A stretch of DNA of 6,027 nucleotides from DASVFB01 sp036380275 (GCA_036380275.1 DASVFB010000265.1:1-6027); one strand, 5' to 3'. Numbered from the stretch's first letter, positions 1 to 5,856 are shown. Program-made: numbers and translations. Notes: generated by a model not told the origin, from the letters alone.

Positions 1-569
1 TCGACCCGCAGCTTGGCGCCGGGGGGCGCCTCTTTCCGCAACCGGTCGGCGAGCTCGTGCGCGGCGTCCTCGCTCTCGGCGCCGACGATGAGGTACTTCC
101 AGCGCGCGATCACCGGAATGCCCTCCTCCTCGAGCCGGTGCGCCAGCGCGCGGGTCTCCCGGTGCGACGGCAGCTCGACCCGGACTTCCCAGAGTGCGCG
201 CCCGCTCGCCTGCGATTCGGCGGCCTCTTCCGCCTCGAGGCGTTCGTGCTCCACCTGCCGCTCCTCCTCTGTCTGCGGCAACGGCACGTCCTCGTCCTCC
301 CAACGGTCCTCGATGTCGTGCCAGCGATGGATCGTCATCTCGGCCTGGACGCCTTGTTCGGTCAGCAGGTCGCCGATGATGCTCTCGGCGTGGTGGATTG
401 CGTCGCGGCTGTCCGCGTACGCGAAGAGGTTCGGGCCGTCGGCGCTGACGGCGACGGCTGCACCGAGTCGCTTCTGAGCATCCTCCACGGCATGCTCGCG
501 GAGGTCGGCAAGGACGTCTTCCGCCACCTTGTTCTCGAGCCGCGCGGTCAGTCTCCAGTCTTCTGCCAC
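1..569 (-). CDS. Conserved uncharacterised two-domain protein, C-terminus cut by window edge
   Basis: An open frame of 189 codons runs off the left edge. The start is GTG at 569-567; the visible protein begins MAEDWRLTARLE. No other Met/Val/Leu start was found just upstream in this frame, and the ribosome site is weak. The protein seems to hold two related alpha/beta units. Residues about 4-84 end in NLFAYADSRDAIHHAESIIGDL and a strand with HRW. Residues about 126-189 carry WEVRVELPSHRETRALAHRL, then a strand with ARWKYLIVGAESEDAAHELADRL. A Glu/Arg-rich, probably helical linker (about 96-122) joins them. There is no signal peptide or membrane segment, so it is probably cytoplasmic. From memory, similar proteins occur as hypothetical proteins in Thermoleophilia-like actinobacteria; the small units recall ferredoxin-like, DUF2007-type or SPOR-type folds, but I cannot assign one. 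It lies 25 bases after the flavoprotein gene and probably shares its transcript. Function unknown. Confidence 0.5.
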   Translation of the reverse strand, partial: MAEDWRLTARLENKVAEDVLADLREHAVEDAQKRLGAAVAVSADGPNLFAYADSRDAIHHAESIIGDLLTEQGVQAEMTIHRWHDIEDRWEDEDVPLPQTEEERQVEHERLEAEEAAESQASGRALWEVRVELPSHRETRALAHRLEEEGIPVIARWKYLIVGAESEDAAHELADRLRKEAPPGAKLRV

Positions 570-594
570 GGGGAATCCGTAGCAGACGCGGCGT

Positions 595-1134
595 TCAGGC
601 GGCGACCGCCTCGCGCATATCGACGGCGGCGACGAGTGCCTGCGCGACCTCATCGAACTGGTCGCGGAGATCGTCGTCGGCGAGGACGCCGTTCGCGTCG
701 AAGCGCTGGTGCGCATGACCCACGGCGACGTCCCCGTCGACCACGCGGGCACCCGCCGTCGCGAGCACCTTGCGGAGCTCGGCCTGCGCCCAGACGGCGC
801 CGAAGGCTCCCGTGCTCGCCCCGACGACTGCGACGGGCTTGTTGCGCAGCACGCTCGTCGCCTGAGGGCGCGAGAGCCAGTCGACCGCGTTCTTCAGCTG
901 GCCTGGGATTGAGGCGTTGTACTCGGGAGTCGCGAAGAGAATCGCGTCGGCGCCGGCGACGGCCGCGCGCATCCGCACGACCGCTGGCGGCGCCGGCTCG
1001 ACGTCGTCGTCCTCGTCGTAGGGCGGAATCGCCTTCAGCTCATCCCACAGCTCGAGCTCGAGCGGTGCGTTGCGGAGCAACTTCGTGTTGTACGAGTCCC
1101 GCCGCAGGCTGCCGGAGATTCCGAGGATCTTCAT
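595..1134 (-). CDS. NADPH-dependent FMN reductase-like flavoprotein
   Basis: This 179-residue protein belongs to the flavodoxin-like NADPH-dependent FMN reductase family (PF03358), which includes the ChrR/YieF and azoreductase/quinone reductase types. The N-terminus is MKILGISGSLRRDSYN; residues 8-16 (GSLRRDSYN) form the loop that holds the FMN phosphate. TPEYNASIPGQLKNAVDWLSR (69-89) is the second hallmark, contacting the flavin ring and the dimer interface. GASTGAFGAVWAQ (105-117) is the third conserved loop. Length is normal and the protein is complete. It should bind FMN and use NAD(P)H to reduce quinones, flavins, azo dyes or metal ions in the cytoplasm; the true substrate cannot be read from sequence. 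Its ATG lies 5 bases after the YceI stop, with a GAGGG ribosome site inside the end of the YceI gene, so the two are probably translationally coupled. Confidence 0.5.
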   Translation of the reverse strand: MKILGISGSLRRDSYNTKLLRNAPLELELWDELKAIPPYDEDDDVEPAPPAVVRMRAAVAGADAILFATPEYNASIPGQLKNAVDWLSRPQATSVLRNKPVAVVGASTGAFGAVWAQAELRKVLATAGARVVDGDVAVGHAHQRFDANGVLADDDLRDQFDEVAQALVAAVDMREAVAA

Positions 1135-1139
1135 CGTCG

Positions 1140-1688
1140 TTACGCCCTCGCCAGATAAAGCTCGGCTGACAGAGTCACGTCGTTTGCGAGTGCCTGCTTG
1201 CCGTTCGGCAGCGGCATGTTCCAGTTCAGGCCAAACTGGGTGCGGTCGATGATCGTCGCGAGCGCGAGACCGATCCGGTCGTTCTCGTCCGCGTGCTCGA
1301 CAGGCCCGCTGATCGTGCCGGCGAGGCTGACCGGATGTGTGATGCCCTTGATGGTCAGCTCGCCGTCCACTGTCACGTCGTCGCCGGTGCGGCGAATGTC
1401 GGCGGCGGAGAAGGAGATCTCGGGCGTGCGCTCCGAGTCGAAGAAATCTGGGGAGAGAAGGTGCGTTGAGAGGTTCTCATCCTGCACCTTGATGCCCGAG
1501 GCCTGCGCGGAGCCCTTCAGCTCGGCCGCGCCGTCCTCGGCGACGGTCAGCGTGCCTTCGACGGGCGAGAAGCTGCCGCGGAAAGTGCCGACCAGATAGT
1601 CGACTGCGAAGCCGACCTGGGAGTGGATCGAATCGATGGTCCAAGTGCCTGTGGGAAGCTTGGTCTGCGTTACGGAAATCGTGCTCAA
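1140..1688 (-). CDS. YceI-family lipid/isoprenoid-binding protein
   Basis: This 182-residue YceI-domain protein (PF04264) has a lipocalin-like beta barrel that in known members binds isoprenoid quinones or other long amphiphiles. Visible hallmarks are GTWTIDSIHSQVGFAVDYL (14-32), FRGSFSPVEGTL, the STHLLSPDFFDSERTPEISF core, a GELTIKGITHPV strand pair, and RTQFGLNWN (149-157). The start chosen is TTG at 1688-1686 because a perfect AGGAGG (1694-1699) sits 5 bases upstream. A longer frame from a TTG at 1724 adds 12 residues that include this ribosome site and would begin on the promoter, so it is rejected. There is no signal peptide, so unlike E. coli YceI it is probably cytoplasmic. It is the first gene of a minus-strand operon with the FMN reductase and the left-edge gene, and diverges from the MarR gene. 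A role in quinone handling or redox stress is inference. Confidence 0.5.
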   Translation of the reverse strand: MSTISVTQTKLPTGTWTIDSIHSQVGFAVDYLVGTFRGSFSPVEGTLTVAEDGAAELKGSAQASGIKVQDENLSTHLLSPDFFDSERTPEISFSAADIRRTGDDVTVDGELTIKGITHPVSLAGTISGPVEHADENDRIGLALATIIDRTQFGLNWNMPLPNGKQALANDVTLSAELYLARA

Positions 1689-1693
1689 GGTGT

Positions 1694-1699
1694 CCTCCT
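1694..1699 (-). promoter_or_regulatory. Ribosome binding site deciding the YceI start
   Basis: On the minus strand this reads AGGAGG, followed by ACACC and the TTG start at 1688. It is a full-consensus site at ideal spacing and the strongest in the window. It fixes the YceI N-terminus as MSTISVTQ. Confidence 0.5.
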
Positions 1700-1707
1700 T
1701 GTGTGTG

Positions 1708-1713
1708 TATACT
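1708..1713 (+). promoter_or_regulatory. Candidate -10 element for the MarR gene
   Basis: TATACT on the plus strand matches the -10 consensus at five of six positions. No convincing -35 is visible 16-18 bases upstream. Transcription would start near 1720, about 24 bases before the TTG start at 1744. It overlaps the left dyad, consistent with autoregulation. Confidence is limited. Confidence 0.5.
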
Positions 1714-1726
1714 TGACTACGCAAGC
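1711..1726. promoter_or_regulatory. Left MarR-type operator dyad
   Basis: ACTTGACTACGCAAGC contains the dyad CTTG-N6-CAAG (1712-1725). The same CTTG-N6-CAAG pattern recurs at 1743-1756, with centres 31 bases apart, about three helical turns. The site overlaps the candidate marR -10 and the expected start point of the YceI transcript. About 16 bases with dyad symmetry is usual for MarR-family sites. Binding is inferred. Confidence 0.5.
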
Positions 1727-1727
1727 A

Positions 1728-1755
1728 ACTGTAGCAGAGAAACTTGTCAAGTCAA
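1728..1755 (-). promoter_or_regulatory. Candidate promoter of the YceI operon
   Basis: On the minus strand a -35-like TTGACT (1755-1750) and a -10-like TACAGT (1733-1728) are 16 bases apart. This would start transcription near 1721 and give a leader of roughly 30 bases before the YceI start. The -35 hexamer lies inside the right MarR-type dyad, which fits repression by blocking RNA polymerase. This is predicted from sequence alone. Confidence 0.5.
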
Positions 1756-1757
1756 GT
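1742..1757. promoter_or_regulatory. Right MarR-type operator dyad
   Basis: ACTTGTCAAGTCAAGT has perfect outer arms, ACTTG and CAAGT, around six bases. It also contains a nested 11-base dyad, ACTTG-T-CAAGT (1742-1752). It covers the -35 of the candidate YceI promoter and the TTG at 1744 that may start the MarR gene. Together with the left site it also forms a perfect 10-base inverted repeat: ATACTTGACT at 1709-1718 and its complement at 1750-1759. Confidence 0.5.
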
Positions 1758-2199
1758 ATTGACACCACAACCATTTCTTAAACCAGCGCTGACGGCCTGG
1801 TTCCGGCTTCTGCGCGGCCAGGCGGACGCGCGCAGGTCGGTGGACGCCGAGCTTCGGGCGGCCCACGGCCTCACGGTCGTCGGCTATGAGGCGCTGCTCC
1901 TTCTCTCCGAGGCGGACGAACGAGCCCTGCGCCGAATCGATCTCGCCCGGGGCCTCGGCTTGACCGCGTCCGGCGTCACGCGCCTGCTCGACGGGCTCGA
2001 GCGCGCGGGCCTCGTCGAGAAACGGACCTGCTCGGAGGACGCCCGGGTCACGTACGCGGCGCTCACCGACGCCGGCGCCGAGCGGCTGCAGCGCGCGACG
2101 TGCTCGCACGTGGGCTCGGCGCGCGCGCTCTTCGAGGACCGCTACAGCGAGGAGGAGCTCGAGACGCTGGCGGAGCTGCTCGGCCGGCTTCGGCAGTGA
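1744..2199 (+). CDS. MarR-family transcriptional regulator
   Basis: A 151-residue winged-helix MarR-family regulator, expected to act as a cytoplasmic dimer that binds palindromic DNA. Helix 1 (about 11-40) forms part of the dimer interface. The DNA-binding unit runs from about 45 to 111: LRRIDLARGLGLTASGVTRLLDGLERAGLVEKR contains the recognition helix, and SEDARVTYAALTDAG is the wing with its conserved D-x-R. Residues 112-151 form the C-terminal dimer helices. Two cysteines, C96 just before the wing and C120 in the following helix, could sense thiol stress. The start is uncertain: TTG at 1744 lies in the right operator dyad with only a weak AGAGAA site upstream; TTG at 1759 (MTPQPF) or CTG at 1789 would shorten the N-terminus without removing the fold. 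It diverges from the YceI operon and overlaps the aldo/keto reductase gene, so it probably controls both arms. The ligand is unknown. Confidence 0.5.
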   Translation: MSSQVLTPQPFLKPALTAWFRLLRGQADARRSVDAELRAAHGLTVVGYEALLLLSEADERALRRIDLARGLGLTASGVTRLLDGLERAGLVEKRTCSEDARVTYAALTDAGAERLQRATCSHVGSARALFEDRYSEEELETLAELLGRLRQ

Positions 2200-3041
2200 T
2201 CGAGCTTTCCCGCGTCGGTCTCGGGACGAACAACTTCGGCCGGCGGCTCGACCTGGACGGCAGCCGCGCGGTCGTCGAGGCCGCGCTCTCGGCCGCCGTC
2301 ACGCACATCGACACCGCGGACATCTACGGCGGCGGAGAAAGCGAGCGCTACATCGGCCAGATCCTCGAAGGCCGGCGCGGGGACGCCGTGATCGCGACGA
2401 AGTTCGGCATGGGCGACGGCGGCAACGGCTCACCCCGCTACGTCCGCCGCGCGATCGAAGGCTCTCTCGAGCGTCTGCGCACCGACTACGTCGACGTTTT
2501 CTACTACCACCGGCCCGATGGGGCGACACCGATGGCGGAGACGGTCGGCGCGATGAACGAGCTCGTCGCGGCGGGAAAGGTGCGCGCGATCGGCGTGTCC
2601 AACGTCGACGCGGCTCAGCTGCGCGAAGCGGCTGCGGCGGCGCCGCTCGCCGTCGTCCAGAACCAGTACAGCCTGCTCGAGCGCGGGGCGGAGGCCGAGA
2701 TCCTGCCGCTGTGCGAGGAGCTCGGCGTCGGCTTCGTGCCGTACTTCCCGTTGGCGAGCGGCCTGCTCACCGGTAAGTACCGGCGCGGCGAGCCGATGCC
2801 CGCAGGCGCGCGGCTCGCCGGGCGCTCTATCGACCGCAACTCGTTCGACGGGGTTGAGGCGCTGGAGCGCTTCGCAGCTGCCCGCGGGCATTCGCTGCTC
2901 GAGCTGGCGATCGGCGCGCTCGACTCGCAACCCGCAATCGTCTCGGTGATCGCCGGCGCGACGACGCCGGAGCAGGTCCGCGCGAACGCGGCTGCGGCCG
3001 GCTGGCGACTGACACCGGAAGAGCTCGCCGCTCTGCCCTAG
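2196..3041 (+). CDS. Aldo/keto reductase
   Basis: A complete 281-residue NADPH-dependent aldo/keto reductase (PF00248, TIM barrel). The start is GTG at 2196, overlapping the MarR TGA as GTGA, and gives MIELSRVGLGTNNFG, the usual first strand of the family. A longer in-frame reading from 2100 would overlap MarR heavily and add an arginine-rich non-family tail, so it is rejected. The catalytic tetrad is visible: D39 and Y44 in HIDTADIYGGGESE, K69 in ATKFG, and H105 in VDVFYYHRPD. Further family signatures are the GKVRAIGVSNVDAAQL strand, VVQNQYSLLER, and the C-terminal cofactor-binding SVIAGATTPEQVRANA. The subgroup resembles open-chain aldehyde/ketone reductases acting in the cytoplasm; the substrate is not determinable. 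Stop-start overlap implies co-transcription and coupling with MarR, suggesting it detoxifies reactive carbonyls under the same signal. Confidence 0.5.
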   Translation: MIELSRVGLGTNNFGRRLDLDGSRAVVEAALSAAVTHIDTADIYGGGESERYIGQILEGRRGDAVIATKFGMGDGGNGSPRYVRRAIEGSLERLRTDYVDVFYYHRPDGATPMAETVGAMNELVAAGKVRAIGVSNVDAAQLREAAAAAPLAVVQNQYSLLERGAEAEILPLCEELGVGFVPYFPLASGLLTGKYRRGEPMPAGARLAGRSIDRNSFDGVEALERFAAARGHSLLELAIGALDSQPAIVSVIAGATTPEQVRANAAAAGWRLTPEELAALP

Positions 3042-3042
3042 G

Positions 3043-3087
3043 GGCGCGCGAAGCGAAGCCTGTGCGGAGCGAGGGCTTGAACGCGCC
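3043..3087. terminator. Possible bidirectional terminator hairpin between convergent genes
   Basis: GGCGCG (3043-3048) pairs with CGCGCC (3082-3087). Inside it AAGCC (3056-3060) pairs with GGCTT (3074-3078), leaving an internal loop and an 11-13 base apical loop. It fills the gap between the aldo/keto reductase and the phosphatase-superfamily gene, whose stops face each other. No strict U-tract follows on either strand; only a short CCTTTT lies at about 3099-3104. It is therefore a weak candidate. Confidence 0.5.
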
Positions 3088-3092
3088 TTCCG

Positions 3093-5570
3093 TCAGCCTC
3101 CTTTTGTCGCCCAGGGATAGCCGGGCAGGTACTTCAGCTCCGAAGCGGCCTTCCCGGCAATTGCGAACACGCGCACCTGGTGGGCGGCACCGGCGTCGGG
3201 AAGCAGCGAGCCGGGCAGCCGGAAGATGAACCCAGCGTCGTCCACGCCGTAGCGCTGGAGGATGTCCTTGCGCGGGATGTTTCCCGGCTCGCCGACGAAC
3301 ACGGACTTGCCGTCCACGAGGACGACGATCGCATCGGCGGGCTTGCGCGCCTTGACGTTCGCCGCCCAGCCGCCGAGCGTCGAGCCGCTCGCGCTACGCG
3401 TGCCGCGCACCTCACCCGACACTGTTTTGCCGACGGGAATCGTGGTTCCGTCGGATGCCTCGAGCGTACCGGCCCCGAGCGTGTACGTGACGTCGCTGCC
3501 GCGCAACTCGGTCAGCTTTCGGCCGTTGACGGCGTACACGCTCACCTCGTTCGCGCCGGCGTGGATCGACTTCTCCGGGACCATCGCGCCGAACTTCGTC
3601 GCGCCCGCGTCCGTGTAGCTTCGCGTGACTGCCTCGACCGTGCCGTTCACGGCGATCGCAAGATCCTGTTGCCCGTGCGCGCCGCTGGTCGTCCCTGTGA
3701 CATAGGTCGGAACGAGATCGAGCGACAGGTCGACCGCGTTGAGCAACTCCCTGCCGCTCACGTGCACGCTCTCGGTGCGGCTGGGTGTCACGTCGAGGGT
3801 GTTGACGCTTCGCCCGAGCAGCTGCTTGTGTGGGCCGATGCGATAGACGCGGTCGAGCGTCCCCGTGCCGAACGTGTCGATCTGCTGCGCGAGCGCTTGG
3901 CGCCGTCGAGCGAGCAACGCGCGGAGATCGGACTGCACCGGCTTCCCGCCCGAGTCCAGCACGCTGACCGTTCCGTCCGCGGACAGCTTGCGGCCGATCA
4001 GCGGTTTGCCGTCGGCGTGCCACGGCAGACGAGTGTGCAGCGCGGCAGCGATCGTCGGGAGGATGTCGATCGTCTGCGCGAACGAGTCGTCGATACGCCC
4101 GCGCTTCTGTCCGGGGAGCTTCACGAACAGGGGCATGAATGCGATGTCGACGAGGTTGCCGCTCGTGACGTTTCGACGAGGCGTGCCCGGGCGGAAGCTC
4201 ACGCCGTGGTCGGCAGTGACGATGATGAGCGAACGGTCGTACAGGCGCGTCGCGCGCAGGCGGCGGAGGATCAGCCCGAGAGCGTGGTCGGTGTAACCGA
4301 GCTGGAGAAAGAAGCGTTGCTGGGCCTGCTTCGCGAGCCAGTCGTCGTTTCCCCACGTGCCGTTCGGCGCTCCGGGAACGACGCGAACGTCGCCGCCGTA
4401 GCGCTTGCCCGAGGGGAGGTAGAGCCACGGCACGTGGGGCAGTAGCGAGTGGACGAAGTAGAGCGCCGGCTTGCGCTCCGCCGTGATCTGCGACGCGAGT
4501 CGGCAGATGTTGCGCCCGCAGTACTCCGGCGCCTCGGCCTCGGCCTGCTCGTGCCCGCCGAAGTTGCCCCACGTGTTGCTGATCGGCGGGACGTGCGACA
4601 CGTAGGGATTCGGGAGCAGCATGTGGAGGTAGACGATGCCCGTGTCCGACGCGAGCGAGCCGGTCTGGTCGCTGTCGTCTGCGCCGAGCTGCTGCGTCGT
4701 CCTCGTCTTCTTCTTGCAGAGCTTCGGCGGGCACAGGTGAGTCAGAGCCTCGACGACGTTCAGCTGATACGAGCCGCCGAGAAAGGTGAAGAGGTTCTGC
4801 GGGTGATCGGCGAAGATCGGCAGCGCACCCTGCTTCGGCAGCTGTCCCGTGAGGATGGCCGGCACGGCTTGCTCCGTGTGCGGGTGTACAGTCGTCGCGC
4901 TGCGAAACCAGACCGCGTTCTTTGCGAGCGATGCGAAGTTCGGGAAACGAACCGCGTCGACGCGCTGCTCGCGATTCATCAGCGAGACGGTCGGGAACTC
5001 GTCGAACACGACAAGGACCACGGGCGTGCGCGAGCCGACGTCGACGGTCTTTGCCTCCGCCTGCTCGGGGAAGACGAGCTTCGTTACCGGCGAGTCGAAG
5101 AGGAAGAGGGCCAGGAAGACGATCGGCGCCGCGACGAGAAAGGTCAGGAACGTCCGAATCGCCTTCGCGCGCAGGTAGAGGACCGCTCCGGCCGCGCCGA
5201 GCAACGCCGCCGTCAACAGGGCGGCGAGCCCGTCGAGCGTCTCGCTCTTCGTCAGCGCCTGCAGGACGATCACGGCCACGAGCCCGGCGACGAACACGAG
5301 GTGGAGCGTCCACGCCGCAGCGGAGCTGACGAGCCCGGCGACGAGCTCGAGCGCGGTGAGGGCGAGCGGCGGTAGGACGATGAGCCCAAGCGCGAAGAGG
5401 ACGATGTCACCGCTCGACGAGCCGCGCACGGCGAAGAACGCCGGGTTCTTGCCGAGGATGTCGAAGATCGGCTGCGCAAACGCGAGCGCGCAGAGCGCGG
5501 TGAGGTGGGCGCTGCGGCGGGCAAGCGCGGAAAGCCGCCCCTCTTCACGACCCCGATCCCGTGTCGTCAC
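3093..5570 (-). CDS. Membrane-anchored sulfatase-like (alkaline phosphatase superfamily) hydrolase/transferase
   Basis: An 825-residue protein. Hydrophobic stretches at about 20-39, 55-78, 85-106, 113-133 and 138-158 suggest five membrane helices. Residues from about 180 form an outward-facing sulfatase-like domain (PF00884 type). Motif TPVVLVVFDEFP supplies metal ligand D190 (with E191). TVHPHTEQAVPAILTG places T232 where sulfatases have the formylglycine cysteine, so this is more like LtaS- or phosphoethanolamine-transferase-type enzymes than a true sulfatase. HSLLPHVPW (374-382) and TADHGVSF (D454, H455) complete the visible site. Two C-x4-C pairs (C280/C285 and C351/C356) may form external disulfides. 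Residues about 615-825 are beta-rich and look duplicated. The GTG start at 5570 has a stop two codons upstream and no good ribosome site. Convergent with the aldo/keto reductase and divergent from the YIDP protein. Probable envelope-polymer modification; substrate unknown. Confidence 0.5.
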   Translation of the reverse strand: MTTRDRGREEGRLSALARRSAHLTALCALAFAQPIFDILGKNPAFFAVRGSSSGDIVLFALGLIVLPPLALTALELVAGLVSSAAAWTLHLVFVAGLVAVIVLQALTKSETLDGLAALLTAALLGAAGAVLYLRAKAIRTFLTFLVAAPIVFLALFLFDSPVTKLVFPEQAEAKTVDVGSRTPVVLVVFDEFPTVSLMNREQRVDAVRFPNFASLAKNAVWFRSATTVHPHTEQAVPAILTGQLPKQGALPIFADHPQNLFTFLGGSYQLNVVEALTHLCPPKLCKKKTRTTQQLGADDSDQTGSLASDTGIVYLHMLLPNPYVSHVPPISNTWGNFGGHEQAEAEAPEYCGRNICRLASQITAERKPALYFVHSLLPHVPWLYLPSGKRYGGDVRVVPGAPNGTWGNDDWLAKQAQQRFFLQLGYTDHALGLILRRLRATRLYDRSLIIVTADHGVSFRPGTPRRNVTSGNLVDIAFMPLFVKLPGQKRGRIDDSFAQTIDILPTIAAALHTRLPWHADGKPLIGRKLSADGTVSVLDSGGKPVQSDLRALLARRRQALAQQIDTFGTGTLDRVYRIGPHKQLLGRSVNTLDVTPSRTESVHVSGRELLNAVDLSLDLVPTYVTGTTSGAHGQQDLAIAVNGTVEAVTRSYTDAGATKFGAMVPEKSIHAGANEVSVYAVNGRKLTELRGSDVTYTLGAGTLEASDGTTIPVGKTVSGEVRGTRSASGSTLGGWAANVKARKPADAIVVLVDGKSVFVGEPGNIPRKDILQRYGVDDAGFIFRLPGSLLPDAGAAHQVRVFAIAGKAASELKYLPGYPWATKGG

Positions 5571-5572
5571 CA

Positions 5573-5592
5573 GTCAGTAACATACTTCCGCC
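5573..5592 (-). promoter_or_regulatory. Possible leaderless -10 for the phosphatase-superfamily gene
   Basis: On the minus strand TATGTT ends 8 bases before the GTG start at 5570. This is a spacing typical of leaderless actinobacterial transcripts. GGAAG lies about 14 bases from the start, too far for an ordinary ribosome site. No clear -35 is visible. Tentative. Confidence 0.5.
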
Positions 5593-5617
5593 TGGCAGGC
5601 CCAACCCAGAGCGCAAA

Positions 5618-5622
5618 AGGAG
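5618..5622 (+). promoter_or_regulatory. Ribosome binding site of the YIDP small protein
   Basis: AGGAG within GCAAAAGGAGAGCC lies 12 bases before the ATG at 5635. The match is strong though the spacing is slightly long. It supports this short frame as a real gene. Confidence 0.5.
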
Positions 5623-5634
5623 AGCCACCGACCA

Positions 5635-5856
5635 ATGAATCTCGCCTACATCGACCCCGCCAGCGGCAGCATGCTCCTCCAGATCATCCTCGGTGGCGCC
5701 GCCGCCGTCGCGGTAGCGTTCAAGATGCAGTGGCGACGCTTCCTCACGTTCCTGCGCATCCGCAAGCCCGAAGAGGACGCGCCGGCCGAGCCGATCTCCG
5801 CCGCAAGCGAGAGCGAGGCGCTCGATCCGGTCCGTGAGCCTGTCGGGAAGCGCTGA
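5635..5856 (+). CDS. Small single-span membrane protein with YIDPASGS motif
   Basis: A 73-residue protein starting at ATG 5635 behind an AGGAG site. It begins MNLAYIDPASGSMLLQ, has one hydrophobic helix (about 13-29), then a basic stretch with K30, R34, R35, R41 and R43. The acidic, Ala/Ser-rich tail from about 45 is probably disordered. By the positive-inside rule the tail faces the cytoplasm, with the YIDPASGS motif at the outer face or the helix start. From memory, small proteins with a YIDPGTGS-like N-terminus and one helix recur in many bacteria near envelope-polysaccharide, sulfatase-like and methyltransferase genes; their role is not known to me. It diverges from the phosphatase-superfamily gene, and its last 23 bases overlap the next gene, so the two are probably co-expressed. 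It could be an accessory subunit for an envelope enzyme; this is inference. Confidence 0.5.
   Translation: MNLAYIDPASGSMLLQIILGGAAAVAVAFKMQWRRFLTFLRIRKPEEDAPAEPISAASESEALDPVREPVGKR

Noticed and set aside
57..1169. Long plus-strand frame (370 codons) opposite the flavoprotein and left-edge genes
   Set aside because: It is an arginine-rich antisense shadow with no family features, while both opposite-strand genes show clear domains or coherent protein composition.
1701..1708. GTGTGTGT run near the YceI ribosome site as a phase-variation repeat
   Set aside because: Only four GT units in an untranslated leader, too short to support slippage-based switching.
1689..1724. Longer YceI start at TTG 1724
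   Set aside because: The added 12 residues contain the AGGAGG site for TTG 1688 and overlap the expected transcript start.
2100..2195. Longer aldo/keto reductase start inside the MarR gene
   Set aside because: The extra residues are not aldo/keto reductase-like and cover the MarR C-terminus; GTG 2196 gives the family's normal N-terminus.
3412..5313. Minus-strand 633-codon frame in a different register within the same gene
   Set aside because: A frame-shifted shadow with extreme arginine content and no domain signature.
3180..5375. Two long plus-strand frames (3180-4445 and 4449-5375), nearly continuous, opposite the phosphatase-superfamily gene
   Set aside because: They mirror the GC-skewed third positions of the real minus-strand gene. 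The proteins are Arg/Glu/Asp-rich and lack recognisable motifs, whereas the minus strand shows membrane helices and an intact metal site.
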